From the NCBI GenBank assembly GCA_029238175.1, contig JAQWGO010000084.1, positions 1 through 35,568 of the forward strand: a stretch of DNA of 35,568 bases. The letters are read 5' to 3'. This DNA comes from Henriciella sp. (GTDB lineage: Bacteria > Pseudomonadota > Alphaproteobacteria > Caulobacterales > Hyphomonadaceae). A program made the translations under genes and the position numbers. Below, in pieces: positions 9,107 through 17,900 of the stretch. The notes under the pieces are model-generated. The model was not told the origin of the DNA. It did no database searches and saw only the letters and a program-made list of their open reading frames with translations. Each line of letters opens with the position of its first letter. The stretch's first letter is position 1.

Positions 9107-10069
9107 ATGTCTGAAGGATTGATTGAGTCTGGCTGGGCGATGCTGGAGGCGGGTAATGTCAACTCCGCCGTCCGTGCAGCAAAGCAGGCGCTCCAATCTG
9201 ACCCCAATGATTTTAATGCGCTTTCCTTGCTCACGAGAGCCTCTCTCGCTAGCGGTGACTTCTTAGGTGCCAGCTCGACGAATGAGCAGCTTTTGCGCTT
9301 GCGGCCGGATCATTTGCAGGGGCACCTAAACCGCGTTCACATCCCAATGTATCGCGGACTGTATGGAGCATCAAAGGAAGCGCTGGATGCTTTCAAGGTC
9401 GCTCGCCCAGACGCGATATATGAGTACAAGAACTTGCTTGCCTTTTGGGAGCATCAGTTTGGGAGCCCTTCCAAGTCGATAGTGATCTTGCGGGAGCTGT
9501 TAGCTGAGACGCCCGATAATATGGAGCTGCACAAGTATCTCGGCCTCGCGGAATATGAGGTGCGTAATCCATTTAGGGCGAGTGAAGCACTCTCCGAAGT
9601 CGTGCAAAATAGCGCACGCGATGCCAAAGTGCTTGAAACACTTGCTTTCATTCGGTTCAGGCAATTTGCATTTGGTGACGCGAAGGCTCTTGCGGATGGC
9701 TCTAGGCGTATCGACCCGTCTTACAAGCCGGTTCGGTGGGTGAGATGGGGCAGCATGCTTGCGTTATTTCCGCCATTTTTTGTGGGGCATGCATTGCAAT
9801 GGGGATCGGCAAAAGCGGCGGAAGCTTTCGGTCCAGTTGCGGGGCATTTGACGAACCTGCTTTGGGTCGTTTTGTGTATTTCGTCGATCGTTTACGCGGC
9901 GCAGGTCAATCAGATGCCGCCATTCTTACCGATTTGGCAGGGTATAGTCGTTTTGGTTGGTCTTTTTGCGGTGGCATGGGCGCTATTGGTTCATTATGCC
10001 ATTGGAGAAGAGTGGGATGGCGACCCTTATCGGGAGCTGACGAAGCCAATAAAGCTCGATGACTATTGA
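9107..10069 (+). CDS. TPR-repeat protein with C-terminal membrane segments, function unknown
   Basis: This 320-residue protein has a soluble N-terminal region of repeated helical pairs resembling tetratricopeptide repeats (about residues 1-205). Examples are GWAMLEAGNVNSAVRAAKQALQ and a later KYLGLAEYEVRNPFRASEAL with the usual small-residue spacing. Three hydrophobic segments follow (about 213-231, 248-266 and 276-298), so the C-terminus is probably embedded in the inner membrane. There is no signal peptide, so the TPR part should face the cytoplasm. The gene starts at ATG 9107, 44 bases after the terminator, and is 26 bases from the AAA+ ATPase gene that follows. The pairing suggests the TPR part recruits substrates or tethers the ATPase to the membrane, which is inference. 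I do not recognise a named family. Confidence 0.75.
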   Translation: MSEGLIESGWAMLEAGNVNSAVRAAKQALQSDPNDFNALSLLTRASLASGDFLGASSTNEQLLRLRPDHLQGHLNRVHIPMYRGLYGASKEALDAFKVARPDAIYEYKNLLAFWEHQFGSPSKSIVILRELLAETPDNMELHKYLGLAEYEVRNPFRASEALSEVVQNSARDAKVLETLAFIRFRQFAFGDAKALADGSRRIDPSYKPVRWVRWGSMLALFPPFFVGHALQWGSAKAAEAFGPVAGHLTNLLWVVLCISSIVYAAQVNQMPPFLPIWQGIVVLVGLFAVAWALLVHYAIGEEWDGDPYRELTKPIKLDDY

Positions 10070-10095
10070 TCTGAATATTTAAAAGAGATGACTTA

Positions 10096-11280
10096 ATGAT
10101 ACCGATTGATGTTAAAAGCTTGGTGGAGTTGGTGCGCGCTGGAACCGGCGGGGACGCAACTTTTAGAGCGTTACTCATCCTCTTGAAGAATAGCTCTGAT
10201 AGCAGCCAAATCGTCGAAGCTCTGGCGGATATAGACCCACAACTGATCGGTGAACGCGACCTTCGTATAGGCGCGGCTGAGCTGCTCGAAAAAGCTGACG
10301 CGTATGAGGCTTCAAAAGTTTGGCGAGCCACAACTGAAATCCATCAGACTGATGAACAGCCATCGACAAATATCGTTAGCCTACGGCCCGGTTCTGCACC
10401 CGCAGCAGAAGCAACCCATTATGGGCAAGTCGTGACATTTGATGAAGTTGGCGGCCTCGACAAAGTGAAGCGTCAGATCCATCGCAAAATCATTCGCCCG
10501 TTTGAAAATCCCGGAATGGTCGCGAAGTTTAAGCGCAAAGCTGGAGGAGGTGTGTTGCTGTACGGTCGTCCCGGTTGCGGGAAAACCATGATCGCGAGAG
10601 CTGTCGCGAACGAAGTTAAAGCTGAATTTACTGAAGTGCGTGCTGCAGAAGTCTTGGATCGCTATATTGGCGTAGCAGAAGGTCGCATCGCTGAAATATT
10701 TGAGCATGCGCGCGCCAATCGACCGCATGTCTTGTTTTTCGACGAAGTTGAAGCATTGGCCCAGCGTCGCCAATTCGATTCAGGGTACAAAGTGAACACG
10801 GTCGTTTCTGTTTTGCTCACCGAGATGGATAGTGACAGGAATGAGGGAATTTTGATGCTTGGCGCAACCAATTTGCCATGGTCGCTTGATTCAGCCTTCC
10901 GCCGGCCCGGTCGCTTTGATCGCACCCTGTTTGTGCCGCCACCGGACAAGGTCGCACGCGAATTTATTCTCAAACGCCTACTTGAGGGACGCCACGTCTC
11001 TGACCTGCTGGATATGGAGAACTTGGTGGTGCGCACCGGAGGCTTTTCCGGGGCAGACCTTGAGTCTCTCGTTGAGACATCTGTGGATTATGCTCTCGAC
11101 TCTTCACTGAGCCCAGAGAATATAACCTTGATTACGAACGAGCATTTTGAGGATGCGTTTGATGAGGTTAAGTCGACAACGCGTGAATGGTTGAGTGAAG
11201 CACGTAATTTTGGTGAGTATGCAAACCAGTCTGGCATGTATGATGATTTACGCGACTTCTTAAAGAAACACGCCCGTTAG
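10096..11280 (+). CDS. AAA+ ATPase of the classic (FtsH/p97/Vps4-like) clade, no protease domain
   Basis: This 394-residue protein has one AAA module and is probably an ATP-driven unfoldase or remodelling factor. Residues 1-80 form a helical domain of unknown type, followed by a Pro/Ala/Thr-rich linker. The AAA core begins FDEVGGLDKVKRQI. Walker A is GRPGCGKT (157-164, Arg and Cys replacing the usual Pro and Thr). The pore loop is YIG at 190-192. Walker B is LFFDEVE with Asp216 and Glu217, sensor 1 is GATN (256-259), and arginine fingers lie in RRPGRFDR (269-275). The C-terminal lid ends with a W...NFGEYANQSGMYDD segment resembling other classic AAA proteins. No zinc protease HEXXH motif and no ClpP-binding loop are seen. 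It is cotranscribed with the TPR membrane protein. Confidence 0.88.
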   Translation: MIPIDVKSLVELVRAGTGGDATFRALLILLKNSSDSSQIVEALADIDPQLIGERDLRIGAAELLEKADAYEASKVWRATTEIHQTDEQPSTNIVSLRPGSAPAAEATHYGQVVTFDEVGGLDKVKRQIHRKIIRPFENPGMVAKFKRKAGGGVLLYGRPGCGKTMIARAVANEVKAEFTEVRAAEVLDRYIGVAEGRIAEIFEHARANRPHVLFFDEVEALAQRRQFDSGYKVNTVVSVLLTEMDSDRNEGILMLGATNLPWSLDSAFRRPGRFDRTLFVPPPDKVAREFILKRLLEGRHVSDLLDMENLVVRTGGFSGADLESLVETSVDYALDSSLSPENITLITNEHFEDAFDEVKSTTREWLSEARNFGEYANQSGMYDDLRDFLKKHAR

Positions 11281-11338
11281 ATCGGCGAAGCGTGATCAAG
11301 CCCACGGCAGCTATATTTATTTTAGATTAGGCCTAGTT

Positions 11339-11351
11339 TGTGCGGCGCACA
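11339..11351. repeat. Short perfect inverted repeat between the AAA+ and DUF1801 genes
   Basis: TGTGC and GCACA flank GGC. It could be a weak terminator for the AAA+ gene or a protein-binding site, but it has no T tract. The rest of the 118-base gap is AT-rich and shows nothing clear apart from the ribosome binding site GGGGAGG just before 11399. Confidence 0.25.
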
Positions 11352-11398
11352 CTGGGATAGCCTCACATCAACTTCAGAAGGAAGTGGGGAGGCTTTAG

Positions 11399-11767
11399 AT
11401 GCCCAAACCAAAAACTGTTTGTGCCTATTTTGATGATTTGGGCGCACACCAAGCGCGGATTGCGATCGCGCTTGAAGATCACATCAAAATCCGATGGCCG
11501 CATCTTACCGTGAAGCTTGCTTGGGGTTTTCCGTGTTGGAGCGGCAATGAACGGATTTTCTCCGTCATTGCTCATGCCGACCGGTGTAATTTGCAACTTT
11601 GGCAGGGTGCGCGATTGGCTGGCGATTACCTGAGGCGAATAGAAGGTTCAGGCAAGTCACTGCGCCATGTGAAAGTCTTTGACGTCGGTCAAATTGATGA
11701 TGAGCTAATTGATATTATGGAGCGGGCTGTCGGCCTGGATACGACCGATCCAATGCGTGTTCGATAA
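11399..11767 (+). CDS. DUF1801 / YdhG-like domain protein
   Basis: This 122-residue protein fits the small DUF1801 (YdhG-like, frataxin-like fold) family. The family hallmark is an aromatic/Trp-rich core, seen here as LTVKLAWGFPCWSGNERIFS, where the usual pattern is K-x-x-W-G-x-P-x-Y. Cys and Trp sit at the usual Tyr region. Start choice is clear: GGGGAGG at 11386-11392 lies six bases before the ATG. Relatives have been linked to iron handling or are of unknown role, and nothing here decides between these. The gene stands alone, about 110 bases from the thiolase gene. Confidence 0.7.
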   Translation: MPKPKTVCAYFDDLGAHQARIAIALEDHIKIRWPHLTVKLAWGFPCWSGNERIFSVIAHADRCNLQLWQGARLAGDYLRRIEGSGKSLRHVKVFDVGQIDDELIDIMERAVGLDTTDPMRVR

Positions 11768-11875
11768 TTTGCAAAAAATATTCAAGCGTGCAGAACTTGA
11801 CGAGCGCCCCTTTGAGGCACCATCTGTTCGCATGTGCACAAAAGTGCGATCTCATAAAACCTTGGAGGGTTTCTC

Positions 11876-13057
11876 ATGTCTGCTTCTGATCCGGTTGTAA
11901 TTGTTGGTATGGCTCGTACGCCGATGGGCGGATTGTTGGGTGACTTGGACGCTCTCTCGGCAAATGAGCTTGGCGCTATCGCGGTTAAGGCAGCTGTCGA
12001 GGAAGCTAAACTTAGCGCTGATGATGCTGATGAGATTATCATGGGTAACTGCCTACCAGCGGGGCAGGGCCAAGCGCCCGCACGCCAAGCTGGATTCAAA
12101 GCCGGTATGGATAAGGGCCTTGAGGCAACCACGATCAACAAGATGTGCGGCTCCGGTCTGCAGGCAACTGTCATGGGGCGTCAGGCGATTGCTTCTGGTG
12201 ATGCAAATATCGTTATTGTCGGTGGCATGGAAAGCATGACCAACGCGCCGCACCTGATCAATGTTCGGAAAGGCCACAAGTACGGCGCGATGGGCGCGCA
12301 GGACCATATGGCGCTGGACGGCCTAACCGACGCATATGCTGGCGGCCCAATGGGCAACTTCGCCGACATGATCGCTGAGAAGTATCAGTTCACCCGTGAG
12401 CAACAGGATGCATACGCACTTGAGACATTGGCGCGCGCTCAAAAAGCGACTGAGACGGGAAAGTTCAAACGCGAAATCGCACCCGTAACGATCAAGTCGC
12501 GTAAGGGCGAAACCGTCGTCGATACCGATGAGTTGCCACGTATCGCAAGACCTGACAAAATTCCAACTTTGCGCCCTGCGTTCAGCAAAGACGGTACAGT
12601 CACGGCCGCGAATGCTTCAGCGATTTCTGACGGCGCTGCAGCGCTCGTCTTGATGAAAACATCAGAGGCAGAGAAGCGCGGCTTGAAGCCAATTGCGAAG
12701 ATCGTTTCGTCTTCCAGCCACGCGCATGAGCCTGAGAATTTCACAACTGCCCCTGTTCCGGCGATGCAAAAAGCGCTGGCGAAAGCAGGTTGGAGCAAGG
12801 ACGACGTTGAGCTTTGGGAAATCAATGAGGCATTTGCCGTGGTTCCGATGATCGCTATGCAGGAAATGGGAATTAGCCACGACATTGTGAATGTGAATGG
12901 CGGGGCCTGCGCCATGGGTCACCCCATCGGTGCGTCAGGCGCGCGTATCCTGATCACGCTCTTGGCAGCGATGGAAGACCGTGACGCTAAGAAGGGCGTT
13001 GCTTCTCTTTGTATTGGTGGCGGCGAAGGCATCGCAATGTGCGTGGAGCGGGCATAA
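11876..13057 (+). CDS. Acetyl-CoA acetyltransferase (thiolase)
   Basis: This 393-residue thiolase either condenses two acetyl-CoA to acetoacetyl-CoA or runs the reverse cleavage in fatty or amino acid breakdown. The catalytic residues are all in place: nucleophile Cys91 in NKMCGSG, His349 in CAMGHPIGASG, and Cys379 in LCIGGGEG. The signature GGMESMTNAPH and the substrate-loop NEAFAVVP are also present. Length and motifs match the biosynthetic AtoB/PhaA-type cytosolic enzymes. The start ATG is preceded by GGAGGG. No phaB or other polyester or ketone-body gene is adjacent, so the physiological direction is not shown. A probable terminator lies 44 bases downstream. Confidence 0.95.
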   Translation: MSASDPVVIVGMARTPMGGLLGDLDALSANELGAIAVKAAVEEAKLSADDADEIIMGNCLPAGQGQAPARQAGFKAGMDKGLEATTINKMCGSGLQATVMGRQAIASGDANIVIVGGMESMTNAPHLINVRKGHKYGAMGAQDHMALDGLTDAYAGGPMGNFADMIAEKYQFTREQQDAYALETLARAQKATETGKFKREIAPVTIKSRKGETVVDTDELPRIARPDKIPTLRPAFSKDGTVTAANASAISDGAAALVLMKTSEAEKRGLKPIAKIVSSSSHAHEPENFTTAPVPAMQKALAKAGWSKDDVELWEINEAFAVVPMIAMQEMGISHDIVNVNGGACAMGHPIGASGARILITLLAAMEDRDAKKGVASLCIGGGEGIAMCVERA

Positions 13058-13100
13058 GCTCGTAACGAAACGCTAAGAAAAATTGGCGCGCCTTTGCTAG

Positions 13101-13119
13101 AGCTAGCCCAGCTAGTTTT
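13101..13119 (+). terminator. Probable intrinsic terminator of the thiolase gene
   Basis: AGCTAGC, loop CCA, then GCTAGTT form a seven-pair stem with one G-T pair, running into TTTT. The T tract overlaps the stop codon of the convergent serine hydrolase gene (13118-13120). The stem is modest in GC content. A palindromic GGCGCGCC is found at 13085-13092 and again at 13130-13137 on either side. Confidence 0.45.
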
Positions 13120-14293
13120 AGGGTTTCAGGGCGCGCCTCAGCGCGGCTTCAGTCACTTGGTCTGTCGCTTTGATCGTATCGTCGCTGAACTGGTTCGCAT
13201 TTACGATCACAACGAGACCGAGATCAGGCGCGATCGTAATCCGCGAGAGCCACATTGTGTTGGATCCGGCGTGAGCGTAAAGCCGTCCAAATTCCTTGTG
13301 GTCATTTACGCTCCAACCCATTGCGTAAGTGCTCTCGGGGTTGGGGTGCGGACGGAATAGTTTTTCTCGCAAAGGCCGCGGAATAAGAGTGCTGTCATCG
13401 TCGAGAAATTCACGCGCGAGAGCTGCGTGCCCCTTCAGTGTCGCATTGAGCGTTCCTGCAGGGCCCAATGCTCTAGGGTTATCAGCGCTTTTCCCAGTGC
13501 CAACTGGTTTTAGCGGACCTCCAAACAGAGAACGATGCCCTTCAAGTCCGTCCAGCGGTGGACCGAACGCAAACTGATTTGGTGCGTTCGCGTCTGAAAA
13601 TTGTGCTAGTAGATAGGTGCCCATGGCGTCTTCCCAGCTAACAGGATTTGTAGCGTTATCTGAGAGAAGCTGCTCGATTACAGAGCCCACAATAATATAA
13701 TTCAGGTTGTTATAATCATAAGTGCCAAGCTTATCTGACGGCGCTTTCAGCAGAGCTTTTCGAACCGTTTCGAGCCTCTGCGTGGTTATGTTTGCCTCAT
13801 CATTGCGCCGGGCATTCAGCCAGAACCCGCCAAGTTGCATAACACCGCTGCGGTGCGCGAGAAGGTCTTCCACTGTTACGGTCGCCCAATCCGCGTTTAT
13901 ATCGTTTGCAAGATTGGGGAAAAGATCGGGTAGGGTGGCGCCCCATTCTGCGCGACCTTCTTCAACCAATTTGCCATAGAGAAGGGCGGTTAGTGCCTTT
14001 GTATTTGATCCAAGGTGCCAATGATCGGTCTCTAATACTGGATCTGATCCCGAATTTCTGCGCAGGCCCGTGACAGCGATTTCGATGGGTTCATCACGTC
14101 TGGCGACTGCTGCGCCCATCGCGACAATACGATATTCAGTTTGTGCGGTGGTCAAAACACCTTGGAGCCAAGTGTCTGGCCGCTCGACGACTGGAATGAC
14201 TAGATTGCTTTCTTCGGATAGTTCGACAGGCGTTGAAGGGCTGCAGCCCCAGAGAAGGGGGATAGCCAATGTGAGCAGCAGCAGACGTTTCAT
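13118..14293 (-). CDS. Serine hydrolase lipoprotein (class C beta-lactamase-like fold)
   Basis: This 391-residue penicillin-binding-protein-like hydrolase has a lipoprotein signal (lipobox LWGC, Cys17) and probably acts in the periplasm. The active-site triad motifs are SNTK (Ser96, Lys99), YNN (Tyr194, Asn196) and HAG (His341-Gly343) in place of KTG. HAG is common in esterase and D-aminopeptidase members of this family rather than true beta-lactamases. Substrates could be peptidoglycan peptides, esters or D-amino acid peptides; the sequence does not decide. The gene lies 50 bases downstream of the Lrp-type regulator on the same strand, and the two may share a transcript. Its 3' end meets the thiolase terminator. 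Confidence 0.9.
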   Translation of the reverse strand: MKRLLLLTLAIPLLWGCSPSTPVELSEESNLVIPVVERPDTWLQGVLTTAQTEYRIVAMGAAVARRDEPIEIAVTGLRRNSGSDPVLETDHWHLGSNTKALTALLYGKLVEEGRAEWGATLPDLFPNLANDINADWATVTVEDLLAHRSGVMQLGGFWLNARRNDEANITTQRLETVRKALLKAPSDKLGTYDYNNLNYIIVGSVIEQLLSDNATNPVSWEDAMGTYLLAQFSDANAPNQFAFGPPLDGLEGHRSLFGGPLKPVGTGKSADNPRALGPAGTLNATLKGHAALAREFLDDDSTLIPRPLREKLFRPHPNPESTYAMGWSVNDHKEFGRLYAHAGSNTMWLSRITIAPDLGLVVIVNANQFSDDTIKATDQVTEAALRRALKP

Positions 14294-14343
14294 GCACCCA
14301 CCGTCTCAACGGGAGCGAACCATGTCAATCGAAGACGTAGGTA

Positions 14344-14838
14344 TTACTTGGCCGGAACATAGTCGCTTACAAGGCCGAGTGGTAAAGCGGTCGTACGCTT
14401 GGCAACATTGATTATTATTCGAGATTGCACGTCGGATACGAGCGCAGAGCCGAGAAGTTTTTCACGCAAAAAGCGATCATAGGCATACATGTCCGTGGTC
14501 GTGACGCGAATGATATAATCAACCGCGCCGGTGACCGTCATGCACTCGGTGACTTCAGCCCATCTGCCGACCAGCGTTTCAAATGCTTCGAGGTTTTCTT
14601 TGCTCGGAAGCGCCAGTTTTACGTTGGCGATCACTTCAAATCCAAGGCCAAGAGCTTGCCTGTCTAGAAGGGTGACACGCCCGTTGATAATCCCGGCTTC
14701 TTCCATGCGTTTAATTCGGCGCCAGCAAGGTGAAGAAGACAGGCCAACGCGATCGGCGATATCGGCAACAGAGAGTGACGCGTCTTTTTGAATCAGATCC
14801 AAAATTTTAGCATCAATTGTATCAAGAGTTTCTGACAA
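14344..14838 (-). CDS. Lrp/AsnC family transcriptional regulator
   Basis: This 164-residue protein has the Lrp/AsnC layout. An N-terminal winged helix-turn-helix (residues 21-46, including SVADIADRVGLSSSPCWRRI) is followed by a RAM ligand-binding domain (about 65-145) with the typical CMTVTGAVDYIIRV strand. The family usually senses amino acids or related metabolites as octamers. The start is a TTG at 14838 with GGGGA six bases upstream; I see no in-frame ATG upstream to replace it. It is divergent from the indolepyruvate oxidoreductase gene, which is therefore the most likely target, sensing an aromatic or branched-chain amino acid. That is inference from position. Confidence 0.93.
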   Translation of the reverse strand: MSETLDTIDAKILDLIQKDASLSVADIADRVGLSSSPCWRRIKRMEEAGIINGRVTLLDRQALGLGFEVIANVKLALPSKENLEAFETLVGRWAEVTECMTVTGAVDYIIRVTTTDMYAYDRFLREKLLGSALVSDVQSRIIINVAKRTTALPLGLVSDYVPAK

Positions 14839-14967
14839 TATATTCCCCGATATGGCGTATTGTTGGCATAATATTGCTATAAGTAGCGCCTAATGCGCAA
14901 AAAAGGCAAGCTATTTCCTGAAATTATTGGGATATATGACCTAAACGCAACACTTGTGAGGTGCGCC
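14839..14967. promoter_or_regulatory. Divergent control region between the Lrp-type gene and the oxidoreductase gene
   Basis: About 130 bases separate the preferred starts. The part nearest the Lrp gene is AT-rich, with repeated ATAT, AATAT and TATAAG tracts (14840-14885), as expected of Lrp-family binding sites and promoters. No single clear palindrome stands out. GAGGTG at 14958-14963 is the likely ribosome binding site for the oxidoreductase. Confidence 0.4.
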
Positions 14968-17900
14968 TTGGAACATCGTGAAGTTACGCTGGACGACAAA
15001 TACGATCTTGTCGAGGGAAAAGCTTACATGACGGGCATTCAAGCGCTCGTTCGCCTACCTATGGATCAGAAGAAGCTCGATCTCGCGGCAGGTCACAATA
15101 CGGCTGGCTTTATCTCTGGTTACCGCGGCTCCCCGCTTGGTGGCTATGATCAACAACTTCGCAGCGTCCAAAACCGGCTCGATGAGCACGATATCGAGTT
15201 TTGGGAAGGTCTGAACGAAGATCTCGGCGCGACCTCTGTATGGGGGAGTCAGCAGCTTGGCCTGTTCCCGGGCGCGAAACGTGATGGGCTTTTTGGGATT
15301 TGGTACGGTAAAGCGGCGAGCATCGATCGTACGGGCGATGTTTTTAAGCATGCAAATGCTGCAGGTTCGTCGGCGCTTGGCGGCGTACTCGCTGTTCTAG
15401 GCGATGATCACATGTGTAAGTCGTCAACGCTGCCTTCACAGTCTGAATATGCGATGGCCGACGCTGAGATTCCGGTTCTTAATCCAGCATCCATTCAAGA
15501 TGTCCTCGATTACGGTCTTCATGCTTGGGCGATGAGTCGATTTAGCGGCGCATGGTCCGCGATGACGGCATTGGCTGACACAATGGACTCCGGCTCTGTG
15601 GTCGACATTACATTGAACCGTATGAAGTTCGTTACGCCAGAGTTTGAATTTCCGCATGACGGCGTTCACATTCGCCGCAATGATCCGCCTTTGGAGAAAG
15701 AGCGCCGTCTTCGCGAGTTCAAATTGCCTGCGGCGCAAGCATGGGTGCGCGCGAACCAGCTGGATCACGTCATTCTTCCAAGCGCTAAACCGCGCGTTGG
15801 ATTAATTGTTACCGGTCAAGCTGCTCGTGATGTATTTGAAGCGCTTGAAGCGATCGGTCTTACACCTGATCAGGCTTCAAAACTTGGCATCACAATCTAT
15901 AAGGTTGCCATGCCTTGGCCGTTGGAGCCGGAGGGCATTCGTGCATTCTGCGCTGGGCTTGAGCGGGTTCTTGTTATTGAGCACAAGCGTCCATTGATTG
16001 AGGATCAGTTGCGCGCCGCGCTCTATACACTGCCTGAAAAGAAGCGCCCGATGATTGAGGGCAAGCGGACCATTGAGGGTAAGCCACTGCTCAGCCAAAT
16101 AGGTTCAATCCCAGTGCCAGAAATGGCCACAGCGCTGATGAATGTATTCCCTAAAGGGTGGGATATGTCGCGCGCGGATGAATATTTTGCACGCGTTGGA
16201 CGATCTGGTGAAGCCGCGCGCAACAATGCTACCGAAACGGTTCGTACACCGCATTATTGTTCGGGGTGCCCGCACAATACATCGACAGTCGTGCCAGAAG
16301 GATCGCGTGCGCTTGCCGGCATTGGCTGCCACTATATGGCGAACTTCATGCCGGACCGTAATACCGATATGACCAGTCAAATGGGTGGCGAAGGCATTGC
16401 CTGGATCGGTCAGCATTTTGCGACAGACGAAGACCACATGTTCATCAACCTTGGCGATGGAACATACTCTCACTCTGGTTCACTAGCGATCAGGGCAGCG
16501 GTCACGGCGAAAGCCAACATGACTTATAAGATCCTTTATAATGATGCTGTTGCCATGACGGGCGGGCAAACTGTTGAGTCCGGACAGACGCCGCAACAGA
16601 TCGCCCAGCAAGTTGAGGGTGAGGGCGTCAAGACGATTGTTATCGTTACGGAGGACACTACCCGTTACGCGAATGTCAAAGATCTGCCGCGCCGGGTAAA
16701 GATTTATGACCGCGATGATCTGGATGCGGTTCAGAAAATGCTGCGCGATACGCCGGGCGTCTCCGTTTTAATCTATGATCAAGTTTGTGCGACTGAAAAG
16801 CGCCGTCGTTCTAAGCGCGGTCTTCGCGCACCGGATCGTACGCGTGTATTGATCAATACAGAGGTTTGCGAAGGTTGCGGTGATTGCTCGATCAAATCTA
16901 ATTGTCTGTCGGTTGAACCTGTTGAGACAGAGCTGGGCCGTAAACGTCGGATCAATCAGTCGACCTGCAACACTGACCTGTCATGTGTGAAGGGGTTCTG
17001 CCCAAGCTTTATCACCGTCACGGATGGTGAGTTTACGGCGAAAGACCAACCGCGTCGTGAGATTGACGCATCTGGTATTCCGCTGCCTGAAATCCCCACC
17101 TTAGACCGCGCATGGAATGTACTGTTCACAGGTGTTGGCGGTACAGGCGTCACGACGGTTGCGGCTATTCTAGCAATGGCTGCGCACGTTGACGGTCATG
17201 CCGCATCTAGTCTTGATATGACTGGGCTTGCGCAAAAAGGCGGGCCAGTCCTTTCCCACCTGCGTTTTGCGCGTGAGCCAGATATGATCTCAACAGGCCG
17301 TGTACCACCCGCCAGCACCGATTGTATGATCGCGTGTGACTTGGTTGTGGCCGCGGGCGGAGATGCCCTAAACCTTATGGATGCAGAGCGTACAATGGCT
17401 TGGGCGAATAGTGATGTGACCCCAACCAGTGAGTTTATTCGGGATCGGCATAAGAAATTTGAAGCTGATTTGCTATCGGCGCGTGTGAAGCGCCAAGCCT
17501 CTGACTTTGGTGTGTTTGATGCTGAAGCACTTTCGATTCTTTACTTCAATGATGCGATCTACACGAATATGATCATGGCTGGGTTTGCTTGGCAAAAAGG
17601 CGGTGTTCCGGTTTCTTTGCGCGGTGTGTATCGCGCGATCAAACTCAACGGCGTCAAAGCAGAAGATAATATGGCGGCATTCGATCTTGGTAGATTGGCG
17701 GCTCATAACCCTGACCGTCTAGAGAATGCAAAAGACCCGCGCGGGCATGTGGCTGAAATGACGCTGGACGAGTTGATCGAAGATCGTGCGGCGCGATTGG
17801 TGGAGTATCAAAACGAAGCCTACGCGCAGCAATATCGCGATGTCGTCGCAAAAGTTCGCGCCGCTGAATCGCAAAAAGAACTGGGCGAGCGCCTGACCAC

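Noticed and set aside
10096-11280. FtsH protease identity for the AAA+ gene
   Set aside because: The AAA core resembles FtsH, but there are no N-terminal membrane segments and no HEXXH zinc protease domain, and the protein is too short.
13085-13137. Paired GGCGCGCC sequences as an integration site or mobile-element end
   Set aside because: They are self-complementary eight-base sites that occur by chance in GC-rich DNA, with no integrase, transposase or target duplication nearby.
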